A DNA stretch of 24,353 nt from Candidatus Hydrogenedentota bacterium. Lineage in GTDB: Bacteria; UBA8481; J006. The DNA is taken from positions 1-24,353 of the forward strand of contig RFFU01000012.1 of assembly GCA_003697085.1 (NCBI GenBank). The letters are read 5' to 3'. Position numbers and translations under genes: made by a program. Of this stretch, positions 23,690 to 24,353 are shown piece after piece. Under the pieces are notes generated by a model, which saw only the letters and a program-made list of their open reading frames with translations, ran no database searches and was not told the DNA's origin. Every line of letters starts with the position of its first letter. Position 1 is the stretch's first letter.

Positions 23690-23823
23690 CTCTTCTTACT
23701 CCCAATCGTCCACTCCGCTTCTCTACACTCGGAAGCGCTGTTCCCGTTCTTTCCGCGGTTTTCACTTCACGACCAAGAAACACTAATCGAGAGTGAACCG
23801 GCTGACAAGTTCGCCCTCACCGG

Positions 23824-23856
23824 AATTTAGTCGCCGATCCCAACCAAAACTGTCAA
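23824..23856 (-). promoter_or_regulatory. Weak candidate promoter of the hopanoid operon
   Basis: The minus strand has a perfect TTGACA (23851-23856), but the best -10 (TAAATT, 23824-23829) is 21 nt away, longer than usual. The start codon is about 135 nt downstream. The call rests mainly on position. Confidence 0.25.
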
Positions 23857-23988
23857 ACAATATTACGGGCACGCCCTCCTTTTTTCGCGCATTCCGTCTC
23901 CTCCGCGTTCTTCTCCTTTCCCGTCCTCCCGCGTTACCCTCACCCTTCCCATGTCCTCGATTGATCAGCCCTTACCTTCTTCCTTTTC

Positions 23989-24037
23989 CCTTTTGATTTT
24001 TCCCATTTTCCCTTCGACTTTTGCCTTTTTCTTTTTC
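23989..24037. repeat. T-rich heptanucleotide tract
   Basis: Seven 7-nt units lie in register, beginning CCTTTTG ATTTTTC and ending CCTTTTT CTTTTTC. They are followed at once by the CCGTG-type repeat, the same order as at 3237-3309. Confidence 0.7.
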
Positions 24038-24060
24038 CGTGCTATTCCGTGGTTGCTCTT

Positions 24061-24095
24061 CGTTCACCGTTCTTCGTCCAGCGTTTTTCGTCTCT
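24061..24095. repeat. CGTTNNN heptanucleotide tract
   Basis: Five units of 7 nt lie in register; all begin CGT and three begin CGTT. The first two units are identical to those at 3117-3130. Confidence 0.7.
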
Positions 24096-24131
24096 TCGCT
24101 GAATTCCTTTGGAATGCCGGGCCGTTCTTTC

Positions 24132-24154
24132 GCAGACAAGAGTGCCTGCGCTCC
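24132..24154 (-). repeat. GCAGGCA hairpin element, copy 1
   Basis: The minus strand begins GGAGCGCAGGCA. The arms GCAGACA and TGCCTGC pair at six of seven positions around a short loop. It is related to copy 2 and to the window's first 26 bases. Confidence 0.6.
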
Positions 24155-24188
24155 ATCGTGTTCCATGCGAACCGCGAACTGGTCAACC

Positions 24189-24210
24189 GCGGGCAAGATG
24201 CCTGCGCTCC
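24189..24210 (-). repeat. GCAGGCA hairpin element, copy 2
   Basis: The minus strand begins GGAGCGCAGGCATCTTGCCC. The arms pair over seven positions with one wobble and a 3-nt loop. It lies 57 nt from copy 1. Confidence 0.65.
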
Positions 24211-24247
24211 CAGGATTTTCCCTCCTGCCCCTCGCCCTTGCCCTCTT

Positions 24248-24282
24248 CCTTTTGCCTTTTGCCTTTTGCCTTTTGACTTTTT
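24248..24282. repeat. Perfect CCTTTTG tandem with one variant unit
   Basis: Four exact head-to-tail copies of CCTTTTG (24248-24275) are followed by ACTTTTT. This is the cleanest instance of the heptad in the window. Confidence 0.85.
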
Positions 24283-24353
24283 CTTTATTCCGTGCCTTCC
24301 GTGGTTCGTTTCCGGCCGTTCCGAAAAACGAAATTGACAAATTGTAAGAATGA

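Larger units (their letters stand above)
23690..24353. other. Repeat-rich intergenic region at the right end
   Basis: These 664 nt hold no supportable gene. The first about 180 nt are the leader side of the squalene synthase gene. From about 23870 on, the strand is pyrimidine-rich with T-rich heptads, CGTTNNN heptads, CCGTGNNATTCCGTGG-like motifs and two GCAGGCA hairpin elements. Open frames across it are low-complexity by-products of the repeats. Confidence 0.7.

Noticed and set aside
23951-24347. Hydrophobic phenylalanine-rich open frames at the right end
   Set aside because: They are produced by T-rich heptad repeats and have no ribosome binding site or family signal.

Overview
This 24.4-kb window comes from a Gram-negative bacterium with moderately high G+C. 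The evidence is an outer-membrane lipid-transport pair (MlaC/MlaA family), a hopanoid (squalene-hopene) gene set, MqnA of the futalosine menaquinone route, and a direct glutaminyl-tRNA synthetase. The phylum cannot be fixed from the sequence. The intergenic repeat families (7-nt periodic tracts and short GCAGGCA hairpins) suggest a little-studied, probably uncultivated lineage, but this is only an impression.

Layout, left to right. (1) 158-888, minus: a small protein overlapping a DUF6036-like nucleotidyltransferase, resembling a toxin-antitoxin-type pair. (2) 1190-2929, minus: glnS. (3) About 2930-3325: repeat-rich intergenic DNA with 7-nt periodicity. (4) 3326-5430, minus: yebC-ruvC-mqnA. 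(5) 5665-8597, plus: a CDP-alcohol phosphotransferase with an N-terminal sugar-nucleotidyltransferase-like remnant, then mlaC (HpnM-like) and mlaA. (6) 8604-13084, minus: ATP-grasp enzyme, class III aminotransferase, Gfo/Idh/MocA oxidoreductase and a second CDP-alcohol phosphotransferase; the first three are joined by 4-nt stop/start overlaps. (7) 13208-17594, minus: hpnN (RND/MMPL transporter), a flippase-like membrane protein and a HAD enzyme, again coupled by ATGA overlaps. (8) 17908-18906, plus: hpnA. (9) 18929-23689, minus: squalene synthase, squalene-hopene cyclase, hpnH, hpnG. (10) 23690-24353: a second repeat-rich stretch with the same repeat families as region 3.

How the genes fit together. 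Region 9 makes squalene, cyclises it to hopene, adds an adenosyl group (HpnH) and removes adenine (HpnG), giving a ribosyl-type hopanoid precursor. HpnA and HpnN are hopanoid-locus partners, HpnN being the transporter to the outer membrane. The aminotransferase could aminate the C35 side chain in the manner of HpnO, and the ATP-grasp enzyme could then ligate something to that amine. The two CDP-alcohol phosphotransferases, the oxidoreductase, the HAD enzyme and the flippase-like protein look instead like a cassette for a polar (cyclitol- or sugar-like) phospholipid head group. That cassette, interleaved with hopanoid genes and lipid-transport proteins, is the most interesting and least explained part of the window. 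The assignment of substrates is inference. Non-ATG starts are common (GTG or TTG in at least nine genes), and most were chosen because they create the overlap with the upstream stop codon or sit behind a Shine-Dalgarno sequence.
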